From positions 1-45,107 of the forward strand of contig CAZTXG010000011.1 of NCBI GenBank assembly GCA_964617335.1: a stretch of 45,107 nt of DNA. Direction: 5' to 3'. Source of the stretch: UBA2658 sp964617335. GTDB lineage: Bacteria > Bacillota > Clostridia > Oscillospirales > Oscillospiraceae. This document shows, piece by piece, positions 16,830 through 25,119 of this stretch. The notes below the pieces were generated by a model. It made no database searches and had not been told where the DNA came from. It worked only from the letters and a program-made list of their open reading frames with translations. How positions within the stretch are numbered: the first letter of the stretch is position 1; each line of letters begins with the position of its first letter. Both the position numbers and the translations under genes were made by a program.

Positions 16830-16988
16830 ATGCCCGGCTATAAGCAAATGTACCTTATGATATTTAATGCAGTTACAGATGCCTTGAGAAAAATGGAAAA
16901 ACAAAACTACGAAGATGCTGCCCTGCTGCTGCAAAAAGCACAGCAAATAACCGAAGAAAGCTATATGAACGAAAAGGACGAGGGCTAA
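16830..16988 (+). CDS. Small hypothetical protein (52 aa), divergent from the XRE regulator
   Basis: The ATG at 16830 has GAGGTG six bases upstream and a near-consensus promoter, and the frame runs to TAA at 16986-16988, where a strong terminator begins. The product is acidic and helical: MPGYKQMYLMIFNAVTDALR, then MEKQNYEDAALLLQKAQQ and ITEESYMNEKDEG. Short proteins of this YKxMYLxxFNAVTDAL pattern are, from memory, common near small regulators in Clostridia, but no function is known to me. The A-L-L-L-Q-K-A-Q-Q-I-T-E-E-S-Y tail could form a helix like a TPR or PTS-IIA-like hairpin; this is a guess. Confidence 0.75.
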   Translation: MPGYKQMYLMIFNAVTDALRKMEKQNYEDAALLLQKAQQITEESYMNEKDEG

Positions 16989-17007
16989 GCCCCCGTCCTT
17001 TGTTTTT
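16974..17007 (+). terminator. Terminator of the 52-residue protein gene
   Basis: AAGGACG-A-GGGC pairs with GCCC-C-CGTCCTT around a three-base loop that includes the stop codon, followed by TGTTTTT. Confidence 0.85.
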
Positions 17008-17024
17008 GAGTAATTTAAAAACAA

Positions 17025-17066
17025 AAAAGGTCAGAAAACTATAAGCTTTCTGACCTTTTAAAGTTT
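17025..17066. terminator. Bidirectional terminator upstream of the DUF4358 gene end
   Basis: AAAAGGTCAGAAA (17025-17037) pairs perfectly with TTTCTGACCTTTT (17047-17059). On the minus strand it is followed by a T-rich tract, so it ends the lipoprotein operon; on the plus strand it backs up the preceding terminator. Confidence 0.85.
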
Positions 17067-17081
17067 TTGTTTAGCCAAATA

Positions 17082-17546
17082 TTAATTGCTGTTTAAAATC
17101 CCTTGAACCTTTGAGCTATCTGCGGAAACTATATAAAAAACGTAGATACCGTCGGCTTTTACTATGGCCTCGTCAAGTTTTGGCGGCTCAGCAGGAGCGT
17201 AGGACTCATAAAGGTTCTTTTGGGAGATAATCCTTTTTTCCGCAGCGGATACAAGCCTTTCCGCCGCCTCTTTATCTATACATTTAAAAATGCCTATTTC
17301 CTCTGTGGTGGCACCTGTGGAGCAAAGAACAACAGCTTCCTCAATGTCTGAGGCAAGCACCCCGTAAAGGCCCGGGACTATGGAGCCGTCTATAGGGCTT
17401 AATATATCTGAAAAGGCACCGCTGTCTTTTATTTTTTCAGCCAGTTTGTCTATGTCGTATTCCGCGGTTTCGGCTTTCGGAGCGCAGGCAGTGAAGGCCA
17501 CGACCATAAGACAAAGCGCCAATAAGACTATAAGTGTTTTTTTCAT
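17082..17546 (-). CDS. DUF4358-like lipoprotein
   Basis: A 154-residue secreted lipoprotein with a signal peptide and lipobox FTAC (Cys about residue 21). The mature part has YDIDKLAEKIKDSGAFSDIL, a central VLASDIEEAVVLCSTGATTEEIGIF region and YVFYIVSADSSKVQGIL at the end. This matches the uncharacterised DUF4358 family as I recall it: an Asp/Glu-containing secreted domain often found near SGNH hydrolases. It starts 23 bp downstream of such a hydrolase gene and is probably co-transcribed with it. AAGGGGC precedes the ATG. No enzyme motif is visible. Confidence 0.75.
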   Translation of the reverse strand: MKKTLIVLLALCLMVVAFTACAPKAETAEYDIDKLAEKIKDSGAFSDILSPIDGSIVPGLYGVLASDIEEAVVLCSTGATTEEIGIFKCIDKEAAERLVSAAEKRIISQKNLYESYAPAEPPKLDEAIVKADGIYVFYIVSADSSKVQGILNSN

Positions 17547-17569
17547 ATTACAAGCCCCTTATTTATAAT

Positions 17570-18406
17570 TTAAACATAATGCGTTTTAACGTAATCCAAC
17601 CATTTCATGTAGATATTAACGGAAAAATGAACCCCGTCTGTCGTCTCTGAAGAGGGCAAAAATCCATCATCACCGGCAAGAGCCTCCACCAAATCCAGAT
17701 AATAGTGTCCCCTTTCGGCGGCCAAATTCCGCAGAGCTTCGTTATAGCTGTTTATGCGGGTCATACTAAAGCCGTCGCCGGCGGCGGATTTTGCGGCGCT
17801 GACGGGGGTGAGTCCCATTATGTATATATCGCAGGCCTCCTGGGAAGCTTCTATGGAGTCAAGCATATTGCCGTAAAGCTCTGTGAATTTTGAAACCTCA
17901 TAGCCTATTTCGTTTATGCCCAGAAGTATATACACCTTTCCGTAGGGCTTTTGAGCTATGCCGTCTAAAATAGTTCCGGAGCTGCCGTTATCCAAGGTGA
18001 TGCAGACCTTGCTGCCAACCCCTGCAACAGTCATGCTGGTTGCAGCATAGTAATCGCAGGTGGTGAGTCCTGAAAAAAGCCTGAACCCGTCCATAAGTGA
18101 GTTTCCTATAAAGGCGGCGTCGGAGAAAAATTCGTCATCTACCGGCTCTCTTTCAGGGATGTCCGGCCCAACTATTTCCGGTGACGGCTCTATTTCCGGT
18201 GTTAGGCTGGGGCTGGCCGAAGGTTTTTCCGAAACTGCGGGCGGACCAACAACAATGTTGGGGTCTGCAGTCTCTATAATCTCCGGAATGTTGGGATTTG
18301 GCAGGATTTCTCTAAGGTTGCAGGAGCTTAAAAACAAAAGCGCAAGCACTGGAAGAGCAAAAAAAATAGCCCTTCGCAAAGCAAATTTTTTATATGGGAA
18401 GGTCAT
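17570..18406 (-). CDS. SGNH/GDSL-family hydrolase lipoprotein
   Basis: The 278-residue product has a signal peptide with lipobox LSSC (Cys about residue 29), a Pro/Ser/Glu-rich linker (about residues 35-85), and an SGNH hydrolase domain. The domain begins FIGNSLMDGFRLFSG, with the nucleophile serine in GNSLMDG; block III LLGINEIGYE and block V TTDGVHFS supply the Asn and the Asp-His pair. Family members are esterases or acyltransferases acting on cell-surface polymers; the substrate here is unknown. The ATG at 18406 is chosen because an AAAGGAG site and a promoter lie upstream, whereas the 18496 start overlaps the promoter. It forms an operon with the DUF4358-like gene. Confidence 0.82.
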   Translation of the reverse strand: MTFPYKKFALRRAIFFALPVLALLFLSSCNLREILPNPNIPEIIETADPNIVVGPPAVSEKPSASPSLTPEIEPSPEIVGPDIPEREPVDDEFFSDAAFIGNSLMDGFRLFSGLTTCDYYAATSMTVAGVGSKVCITLDNGSSGTILDGIAQKPYGKVYILLGINEIGYEVSKFTELYGNMLDSIEASQEACDIYIMGLTPVSAAKSAAGDGFSMTRINSYNEALRNLAAERGHYYLDLVEALAGDDGFLPSSETTDGVHFSVNIYMKWLDYVKTHYV

Positions 18407-18467
18407 AGCTAAACTATGCTCCTTTAAAATCAAATCAGTTCTTACAATTACGTAAACCTGTATATTT

Positions 18468-18496
18468 ATTATAGATAATAGTAAAGCATTATGCAA
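18468..18496 (-). promoter_or_regulatory. Sigma-A promoter of the SGNH hydrolase-DUF4358 operon
   Basis: On the minus strand TTGCAT (18491-18496), a 17-bp spacer and TATAAT (18468-18473). The start codon lies about 60 bp downstream. Confidence 0.7.
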
Positions 18497-18632
18497 GTAA
18501 AATTTTTACAAAGACCGCACTTTTTCGACATTGCACCAAAAGCGCGGGAAATTATAGCTTTAATGCCCTTTGCCGCTGTTTTACGCTTATCTTCATCCTC
18601 CCGCTTATTCTGACATGAATATGCGTAAATAA

Positions 18633-18661
18633 TTGACCATGCCGGCACCTTGTGGTATCAT
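18633..18661 (+). promoter_or_regulatory. Sigma-A promoter of the methyltransferase-ecf-truA operon
   Basis: TTGACC at 18633-18638, 17-bp spacer, TATCAT at 18656-18661 with TGG before the -10. This rules out the upstream TTG reading of the methyltransferase frame as a start. Confidence 0.7.
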
Positions 18662-18782
18662 AAACCCGAAGTATTTATGCTGCGGATTTAAAAAACTTGC
18701 CTTATCCGGTTATTATATTTTATACGACTCCGGATTTTTAACTTTGCTTTTTAAAGCCTGCCGCAATCACGAGGATAAAATT

Positions 18783-19643
18783 ATGTGGATCTCCGATAAA
18801 TGGAAAGATTATGAGCTTATAGACTGCTCAAAAGGACAAAAGCTTGAACGCTGGGGAAAGTATATTTTAATTCGCCCCGATCCCCAGGCCATATGGGACA
18901 CTCCCCGCCTGCACCCTAACTGGAAAAATCCATCTGCCGTATACAAAAGAAGCGATAACGGCGGCGGTCACTGGGAAAAATCAAAGCTGCCCGCCAGCTG
19001 GCAGGTTCACTATGGTGAGCTTTGTCTTAATATAAAGCCTATGAATTTTAAGCATACCGGCATTTTCCCTGAGCAGGCCTGCAACTGGGATTTTGCCATG
19101 GATAAAATAAAAAAGGCAAACCGTCCCATCAGTGTTTTAAACCTTTTTGCCTACACCGGCGGGGCAACTGTTGCCTGCGCCAAGGCCGGAGCCTCTGTTT
19201 GCCATGTGGACGCCGCCAAGGGCATGGTCTCCTGGGCAAAGGAAAATGCCGCAGCCTCGGGTCTTCTGGACGCTTCCATCCGCTGGATAGTTGACGACTG
19301 TGTAAAATTTGCAGAACGGGAAATTAGGCGGGGGAAAAGATATGATGCTATTATAATGGACCCTCCCTCCTATGGCCGCGGCCCTGGAGGCGAACTTTGG
19401 AAGCTTGAGGAAAACCTTTGGGATTTTGTTTCCCTCTGCCTTAATCTTTTGTCTGAAAATCCCCTTTTTGTTATAATAAATTCCTATACCACAGGGCTTT
19501 CCCCCTCGGTTTTAACCTATATCTCCGAATCACTATTCACAAAAAAATTCGGCGGAAGCAGCGAAAGCCATGAGCTTTCCCTGCCGGTTACAGACAGCGG
19601 GCTTTATCTGCCCTGCGGAGCTTCTTGCCGCTGGCAGGCATAG
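18783..19643 (+). CDS. Class I SAM-dependent methyltransferase (RlmI/RlmK-like)
   Basis: A 286-residue methyltransferase with the SAM-binding motif VLNLFAYTGGATVACAKAGA, acidic strand HVDAAKGMVSWAKENAAASG, and catalytic-type DPPSYGRGPGGELWKLEEN, as in the RlmI/RlmL-K group that methylates 23S rRNA. It lacks PUA or THUMP RNA-binding domains, so the substrate is uncertain. The N-terminal 100 residues are the short beta domain seen in these stand-alone proteins. The ATG at 18783 has GAGG upstream and fits the promoter at 18633. The ecfA1 gene begins 16 bp after its stop, so it heads the ecf-truA operon. Confidence 0.85.
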   Translation: MWISDKWKDYELIDCSKGQKLERWGKYILIRPDPQAIWDTPRLHPNWKNPSAVYKRSDNGGGHWEKSKLPASWQVHYGELCLNIKPMNFKHTGIFPEQACNWDFAMDKIKKANRPISVLNLFAYTGGATVACAKAGASVCHVDAAKGMVSWAKENAAASGLLDASIRWIVDDCVKFAEREIRRGKRYDAIIMDPPSYGRGPGGELWKLEENLWDFVSLCLNLLSENPLFVIINSYTTGLSPSVLTYISESLFTKKFGGSSESHELSLPVTDSGLYLPCGASCRWQA

Positions 19644-19659
19644 CGAAAGAGAGAAATTA

Positions 19660-20526
19660 ATGAAGCCTATTATAGAAATCCGTGACCTTTATTTTAAATA
19701 TCCCGGGGACGAAAACTATGCCATAAACGGCCTGTCTCTTGACATTCCCGAGGGAAGCTTTTCCGTCGTTCTCGGTCATAACGGCTCAGGCAAATCCACC
19801 CTTGCAAAACACCTAAACGGCATTCTTTTACCCACTTCCGGCAGTGTTGCCGTTTGCGGAATAGACACTCGTGACGAGGAAAGACTTTTTGACCTGCGCA
19901 GCAGCGTGGGCATGGTTTTCCAAAATCCCGACAACCAGATTGTATCCTCCATAGTTGAGGAAGATGTGGCCTTTGCTCCGGAAAACCTTGGCCTGCCCTC
20001 CGAAGAAATACGGAAAAGAGTTGACAAGGCCCTTCGCCTTGTGGGTATGTATGACTACAGGCTCCACTCCCCCCATCTTCTCTCCGGCGGACAAAAGCAG
20101 CGGGTGGCCATTGCGGGGGTTCTTGCCATGGAGCCAAAGGTTCTGGTTTTAGACGAACCTACGGCAATGCTTGACCCTGTGGGGCGCAGGGAGGTTATAG
20201 AAACCCTTATAAAGCTCTGCCGTGAAACGGGAATAAGCGTTGTGCTAATAACCCACCATATGTATGAAACCGTGTCCTCTGATTTGGTTTTCGTCATGTC
20301 CGACGGAAAGCTTTTTACAAAGGGCAGCCCTGCGGAGGTTTTCTCCAAGGTCGAGGCTATGAAGGCCGAGGGACTTACTGTTCCCGACACAACAGAGCTT
20401 ATAAACCAGCTGATAAAGGCAGGCATGAGTCTGCCCCTTGGAGCTGTTTCTGCCTATGACTGCGCCCTTGCAATTGCTTCGGCCCTTAAAAAAGATATTT
20501 CACCCTGCCTTTCTGACGATATATAA
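19660..20526 (+). CDS. ecfA1: Energy-coupling factor transporter ATPase EcfA1
   Basis: EcfA1 is one of the two ATPases of the ECF vitamin/metal transporter module. The 288-residue protein has Walker A GHNGSGKST, Q-loop VFQNPDNQIVSS, signature LSGGQKQRVAI, Walker B VLVLDEPTAMLDP and the H-loop ITHHMYE. The start at 19660 gives MKPIIEIRDLYFKYPG, the normal family N-terminus; the longer open frame lies in the 3' end of the methyltransferase gene in another frame. The ribosome site is weak (GAAAGAGAG), suggesting coupling. It is followed by EcfA2 and EcfT, the usual order. Confidence 0.96.
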   Translation: MKPIIEIRDLYFKYPGDENYAINGLSLDIPEGSFSVVLGHNGSGKSTLAKHLNGILLPTSGSVAVCGIDTRDEERLFDLRSSVGMVFQNPDNQIVSSIVEEDVAFAPENLGLPSEEIRKRVDKALRLVGMYDYRLHSPHLLSGGQKQRVAIAGVLAMEPKVLVLDEPTAMLDPVGRREVIETLIKLCRETGISVVLITHHMYETVSSDLVFVMSDGKLFTKGSPAEVFSKVEAMKAEGLTVPDTTELINQLIKAGMSLPLGAVSAYDCALAIASALKKDISPCLSDDI

Positions 20527-20544
20527 GCTTACGAGGAAGATATA

Positions 20545-21408
20545 ATGCCAACGATAAAAACCGAGGCCCTGACCCATGTTTACGGACAGGGCACCCCCTT
20601 TGAAAGCCATGCCATAAACAATATAAGTCTTGAAATACCTCAGGGTCAATTCGTGGGGCTTATAGGTCATACAGGTTCCGGCAAATCCACTTTTATCCAG
20701 CATTTAAACGGGCTTTTGCAGCCTGAATCCGGTCATGTTTATTTTGACGGGATTGATATAAACAGCTCAAAGCAGCTAAGGCGAAATGCCCGCTTTCAGG
20801 TGGGCCTTGTTTTTCAATATCCGGAGCATCAGCTTTTTGAGGAAACCGTATATAAAGACCTTGCCTTCGGCCCTCGGAACATGAAGCTTTCAAAAGATGA
20901 GACAGACGAGAGGGTTCGTGAAGCCGCCCGTTTTGCCGGACTTTCCGAAGAGCTTTTTTCAAGGTCACCTCTGGAACTTTCCGGCGGTCAAAAGCGACGG
21001 GCAGCCATAGCCGGAGTTATAGCCATGGGCCCCCGGGTTCTCATTTTGGACGAACCCACGGCAGGCCTTGACCCTGCCGGCAGAAGGGAAATCCTTGAAA
21101 ACATCCGTGACTACCACAGGGCAAGCGGCGCCACCGTTATCCTCGTTTCCCACAGTATGGACGAGTTGGCTAAAATCGCCCAGAGGCTTATTGTTTTTGA
21201 TGAAGGCAGCGTTGTTATGGACGGGCCTCCGGAAAAAATTTTTCTTCGCTCTAAAGAGCTTTGCGACATTGGGCTGGGGGTTCCTCTGGCCTCGGAAATT
21301 GCCTTGGAGCTTCAAAAACTGGGGCTTAACATCCCGGAGGGCTGCTACACTGTTTCAAGCCTTAGGAACGCTATCCTTTCTTTAAGGAAGGAGGCGGGAT
21401 CATGCTAA
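20545..21408 (+). CDS. ecfA2: Energy-coupling factor transporter ATPase EcfA2
   Basis: The partner ATPase of EcfA1, 287 residues, with GHTGSGKST, VFQYPEHQLFEE, LSGGQKRRAAIAG, VLILDEPTAGLDP and VSHSMDE. The HVYGQGTPFESHAINN segment near the start is typical of EcfA2. It begins 18 bp after ecfA1 (GAGGAAGATATA before the ATG) and its 3' end overlaps ecfT by seven bases. Acts on the cytoplasmic face of the ECF complex. Confidence 0.96.
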   Translation: MPTIKTEALTHVYGQGTPFESHAINNISLEIPQGQFVGLIGHTGSGKSTFIQHLNGLLQPESGHVYFDGIDINSSKQLRRNARFQVGLVFQYPEHQLFEETVYKDLAFGPRNMKLSKDETDERVREAARFAGLSEELFSRSPLELSGGQKRRAAIAGVIAMGPRVLILDEPTAGLDPAGRREILENIRDYHRASGATVILVSHSMDELAKIAQRLIVFDEGSVVMDGPPEKIFLRSKELCDIGLGVPLASEIALELQKLGLNIPEGCYTVSSLRNAILSLRKEAGSC

Positions 21409-22208
21409 AGGACATTACCTTAGGTCAGTATTTTCCCGGAGAGAGCCTTCTTCACAGGCTTGACCCCCGCACAAAGCTTGTCTGCACCTTTATCTATATA
21501 ATCACTCTTTTTTTTGCCGGCTCTTATATAAGCTATGGGGCGCTTATTCTTGTTCTTTTCCTCTGCGCCGCCATATCAAAAATTCATCCTTCGGCCTTTT
21601 TTCGAGGTTTAAAGCCTGTTGTTTTTATTATAGTGTTCACGGCAATTTTAAATCTCTTTTATACAAAAACCGGCACTGAGCTTTTCAGCTTTTGGGTTCT
21701 AACTGTAACCACAGACGGGGTGAAAATTGCGGCCTTTATGGTAATACGCATTATGCTGCTCATATCCTCTACCTTTCTTCTCACCTACACCACCACACCC
21801 ATGTCGCTTACAGACGGGGTTGAGCAGCTTTTGTCTCCTCTTAAAAAGCTTCATGTTCCCGTCCATGAGTTCTCTATGATGATGAGCATTGCCCTGCGTT
21901 TTATCCCCACCTTAATTGAGGAGGCCGACAAAATCATAAATGCTCAAAAAGCCCGCGGGGCAGACTTTGAAACAGGAAAGCTTTTAGACAGGGCAAAGGC
22001 TCTGCTTCCCCTTTTGGTGCCTCTTTTCGTAAGCGCCTTTCGCAGGGCGGACGAGCTTGCCATAGCCATGGAATCTCGCTGCTACCGAGGGGGCGAGGGC
22101 CGCAGCAGAATGAATAAGCTTGAGTTTTCCGCTAAAGACTTTATCACCATGGGCTTTTTTATCCTGCTTTTTGCTTTTGTCATAGTGATGCCGAGGTTGG
22201 GGCTATGA
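21402..22208 (+). CDS. ecfT: Energy-coupling factor transmembrane protein EcfT
   Basis: EcfT is the membrane scaffold that couples the ATPases to substrate-specific S components. The 268-residue protein has the family N-terminus GQYFPGESLLHRLDPRTKL, about five membrane helices and the coupling-helix motif KARGADFETG (Ala-Arg-Gly), followed by RADELAIAMESRCYRGGEG. AAGGAGG lies upstream within ecfA2. No S component lies in this operon; the RibU-like gene at 35124 is a candidate partner. Confidence 0.96.
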   Translation: MLKDITLGQYFPGESLLHRLDPRTKLVCTFIYIITLFFAGSYISYGALILVLFLCAAISKIHPSAFFRGLKPVVFIIVFTAILNLFYTKTGTELFSFWVLTVTTDGVKIAAFMVIRIMLLISSTFLLTYTTTPMSLTDGVEQLLSPLKKLHVPVHEFSMMMSIALRFIPTLIEEADKIINAQKARGADFETGKLLDRAKALLPLLVPLFVSAFRRADELAIAMESRCYRGGEGRSRMNKLEFSAKDFITMGFFILLFAFVIVMPRLGL

Positions 22209-22966
22209 AAAATATTGCCCTGCGCCTTTCTTACGATGGGTCTGCCTATCATGGCTGGCAGGTTCAAAAAAACGAAGTGAGCATTGGGGAAACCTTGGAG
22301 ACTGCCCTTGCAAAGATCTGCGGTCACCCCCTTCGTGTTACAGGCTGCGGAAGAACGGATGCCGGAGTTCACGCTTTGAGCTATTGCGCAAACTTTAAAA
22401 CAAGCAGCCGCATACCCACAGAGCGCATCCCCCTTGCTGTTAACACCCATCTGCCTATGGACATTTCTGTGCAAAAGGCCATGGAAGTACCTGAGGATTT
22501 TAACTCCATTCTCTCCTGTATTAAAAAGGAATACGTTTACAAAATCCACAACAGCCGCATTCGTGACCCTTTTCTTACAAATCGTGCCTGTTTTTTTCCC
22601 TCTCCCCTCAACACGGAAAAAATGGCGCAAGCCGCGGGCTTTTTTGAGGGAACCCACGATTTCAGCGCTGTTCGCAGCCTGGGAACTGACACGAAAACCA
22701 CTGTGCGCACCGTATACTGGTGCAGGCTTTCAAAAGAGGCTGATATTATCACTATAAGCATCTGCGCAAACGGCTTTTTATACAATATGGCAAGGGCCAT
22801 TTCCGGCACCATAGTGTATGCCGGACTTAACAAAATCCCTCCGGAAGAGATACCCCTGCTTCTTCAAAAGGGCGACCGCAGGCTTACAGGGCCTACCATG
22901 CCCCCTCAAGGCCTTTATATGTCAAGGCTTTGGTATGAGGGAGAGGTCGGGAAAATGTTATCTTAG
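22205..22966 (+). CDS. truA: tRNA pseudouridine(38-40) synthase TruA
   Basis: TruA converts U38-40 of the tRNA anticodon stem-loop to pseudouridine. The 253-residue protein has RLSYDGSAYHGWQVQ, the catalytic CGRTDAGVHALSYCANF (Asp in GRTDAGVHA), KKEYVYKI and the C-terminal NGFLYNMARAISGT. It overlaps ecfT by four bases (ATGA). The ecfA1-ecfA2-ecfT-truA order is a conserved Firmicute arrangement. Confidence 0.97.
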   Translation: MKNIALRLSYDGSAYHGWQVQKNEVSIGETLETALAKICGHPLRVTGCGRTDAGVHALSYCANFKTSSRIPTERIPLAVNTHLPMDISVQKAMEVPEDFNSILSCIKKEYVYKIHNSRIRDPFLTNRACFFPSPLNTEKMAQAAGFFEGTHDFSAVRSLGTDTKTTVRTVYWCRLSKEADIITISICANGFLYNMARAISGTIVYAGLNKIPPEEIPLLLQKGDRRLTGPTMPPQGLYMSRLWYEGEVGKMLS

Positions 22967-23000
22967 GCCTTTATTTTTGTTCACAAAAAATCTATTCTTT

Positions 23001-23021
23001 TTCATAAAACTATGCTATACT
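23001..23021 (+). promoter_or_regulatory. Putative extended -10 promoter of the DUF5711-like gene
   Basis: TATACT at 23016-23021 with TGC before it. No good -35 is present; TTCATA lies at 23001-23006, nine bases upstream of the -10. Confidence 0.45.
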
Positions 23022-23098
23022 GACCGTAATTAATTTTTATCGGCTTAATTTGCCGGTATACGGCCGGTGTTTGCCTTAATCTGTCTGGAGCTAAGCTT

Positions 23099-24223
23099 AT
23101 GGCTAATAAGTCACGACGAAAGCAAAAACACGGCGCGGCACGCTTTATTGCAATTATCGTAACGGCGCTCGTCATAGTTTCCGCCCTTCTGCTTATTTTA
23201 TATCGGGATAAGATTTCCGAAGCTCTTTCTAATGACGGCGGGGAAAGCGACTATTTTTTAGACACGGAGCCTTTTACATATGAAACAGGCTCAAAGCAAA
23301 TGTTCTCCGTTTTCGGAGAGCGTATTGCCGTTTCATCCTCAACAGGGCTGCAGCTTCTTGACTCCTCTGGAAAAACCATTATTCGTCAGGTTTTTTCCAT
23401 GACAAATCCTGCCCTTGCCATAACGGATTCATCCTGTGCCTTTTTTGACGTGGGCGGCAAATCTTTTCGTGTTTTTAAAGACGGCGAATGCTTAGAGCTT
23501 GATCGTCAGTACCCGATCATCTCTGTCTCAGCGGGAAAAAGCGGCTATTTTGCCGTATCGGAGCAGGAGCCGGGCTATAAAGGCCTGGTAACCGTTTTTG
23601 ACGAGGGGCTTGAGCCTGTATATAAGTGGTATTCCGGCACAGGCTATATCCTTGACGCTGCAGTTTCCCATGACGGCAGCTGTCTTGGGGTTTTGTGCCT
23701 TGAGTCTCAGGGTGGTATTCTTCGTATATTTAAGCTGAACAGCGAGGATGAATATGCCTCTGCGGATCTTGGCGCAGAGCTTTTCTTCAAACTGCAATTT
23801 TTTAAAAACGGTAATATCTGTATCCTCTCCCAGAACAGTCTGCGCTTTTTTGACAGCGGGGGAAAAGAGCTTTCCTCCTATTCCTTTGAGGGCGATTATC
23901 TCAGCAGCTATGAGCTGACAGAGGAGGTCTGCGCCCTGTCTCTAAGCAGGTATATGTCCGGAAATGATGTGTATCTTCTAAGCTTTTCCTCCGACGGCAG
24001 CCTTTTAGCCACGGTTTCCCTTTCGGGCGAACCTGTAAGTCTTTCTTCCCAGAAGCAAAAGCTTGTGGTTTTGTGTCCGGACGAAATTATGGTCCTGTCC
24101 CGTGATGGTAGAGTTATTGAAAACGGTCATGTAGTCCCTGGAAGCCGTGCCGCTGTTATGACAGCCCGGGGAAACATATATCTTCTTTCTTCCCGTTATG
24201 CTGAAAAATATGAGCCTGAATAA
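23099..24223 (+). CDS. DUF5711-like membrane-anchored beta-propeller protein
   Basis: This 374-residue protein has a basic N-terminus, one membrane helix (FIAIIVTALVIVSALLLILY, about residues 17-36) and a long extracytoplasmic part made of repeated short strands of the kind FFDVGGKSFRVFKDGECLEL, VTVFDEGLEPVYKWYS and LRFFDSGGKELSSYSFEGDY. That pattern suggests a WD40/PQQ-like propeller and fits my recollection of DUF5711. No catalytic motif can be seen. It precedes a CvpA-family gene by about 100 bp, a neighbourhood I recall from other Clostridia. Function is unknown; the repeats suggest protein or ligand binding at the outer face. Confidence 0.7.
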   Translation: MANKSRRKQKHGAARFIAIIVTALVIVSALLLILYRDKISEALSNDGGESDYFLDTEPFTYETGSKQMFSVFGERIAVSSSTGLQLLDSSGKTIIRQVFSMTNPALAITDSSCAFFDVGGKSFRVFKDGECLELDRQYPIISVSAGKSGYFAVSEQEPGYKGLVTVFDEGLEPVYKWYSGTGYILDAAVSHDGSCLGVLCLESQGGILRIFKLNSEDEYASADLGAELFFKLQFFKNGNICILSQNSLRFFDSGGKELSSYSFEGDYLSSYELTEEVCALSLSRYMSGNDVYLLSFSSDGSLLATVSLSGEPVSLSSQKQKLVVLCPDEIMVLSRDGRVIENGHVVPGSRAAVMTARGNIYLLSSRYAEKYEPE

Positions 24224-24324
24224 TCTGCTTTCGGCTCATTATCCCCCATGTCCCGCTTTTGCTGTTTTGCGGTTGAAAAATATATAAAAAACAGCGAGAG
24301 AGATTTATTGTTGTGAGGTAAGGT

Positions 24325-25050
24325 ATGAAAATTGCAGTTGAGCTTCTGCTAATTTTGGTTTTAATTTTTTCTGTATACGGTGGATATAAAAAAGGTCTTG
24401 TTATGAGCATAGGTGCCATACTTGCCATAATATTATCTCTGTATATGGGTAACCTTCTTTCCGATACCTTTTCCCATGAAGCCATACCTGTGGTGCGTCC
24501 CTTTGCCAGCGGGTATATGGAAGGAACAGACGGAGTTATCGGTGATAAATTAAATGAACTTTTGGCTTCCTCCGAGGTTCATCTCTCGGTTGACGATGCC
24601 TTAGAGCGCTACCCCGACATTGAGTTTGAGCTGGTGAAAAGCAGCTTTGAGGAAATAGGCATATATGAAGAAACCGCAAAGGCCATGGCAAACGAGGCAA
24701 TTGAACTATCGGAAAAAAGCGGCTATAGTATCTCAAACGCCATTGTGGAAGTCCTTTGCGAAAAAATTACATATGCAGTCGGGTTTATACTATTTTTTCT
24801 GCTAATCCTAATCATATTAACAGTTTTGGGCAATATATTTAACCTTAGCTTCAAAATACCCGAAAAAGACAGGCTAAACGACATTGGCGGCCTCATAGCC
24901 GGTGCTGTCACAGGACTACTCTTTTGCTCAATAGCGGTTTGGTGTCTCAGATTTTTGGGAATGCTGCTTCCAGAGGAGGAGATGCGTAGAACGCTTCTCA
25001 CCTCCCTTTTCATGAAGTTTGATTTTCTTTCAAAATTTCTTCCCATCTGA
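24325..25050 (+). CDS. CvpA family membrane protein
   Basis: A 241-residue protein with the CvpA (colicin V production) pattern: an N-terminal helix ELLLILVLIFSVYGGYKKGL, a second helix MSIGAILAIILSLYMGNLL, a long extracytoplasmic loop (about residues 45-145), then two or three further helices with NDIGGLIAGAVTGLLFCSI, the Gly-rich motif that marks the family. CvpA proteins are widespread and have been linked to envelope homeostasis, but their mechanism is unclear. A weak promoter (TTGCTG at 24259, TATATA at 24281, 16-bp spacer) lies just upstream. The clpE-like gene follows by 69 bp. Confidence 0.82.
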   Translation: MKIAVELLLILVLIFSVYGGYKKGLVMSIGAILAIILSLYMGNLLSDTFSHEAIPVVRPFASGYMEGTDGVIGDKLNELLASSEVHLSVDDALERYPDIEFELVKSSFEEIGIYEETAKAMANEAIELSEKSGYSISNAIVEVLCEKITYAVGFILFFLLILIILTVLGNIFNLSFKIPEKDRLNDIGGLIAGAVTGLLFCSIAVWCLRFLGMLLPEEEMRRTLLTSLFMKFDFLSKFLPI

Positions 25051-25119
25051 ACGCCTGCCTATGGTGCCAAGGCCTTTATTTCGGCTTTGACCACACATTT
25101 TTTTCAAGGAGAATAACAT

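Noticed and set aside
22980..23021. Further 11-bp regulator repeats before the DUF5711-like gene
   Set aside because: TTCACA and TTCATA occur, but 21 bp apart with no middle hexamer, so the periodicity is not convincing.
25080..25119. CtsR operator upstream of the clpE-like gene
   Set aside because: Only one TTTGACC half-site is present; the second heptad at the required three-base spacing is missing.
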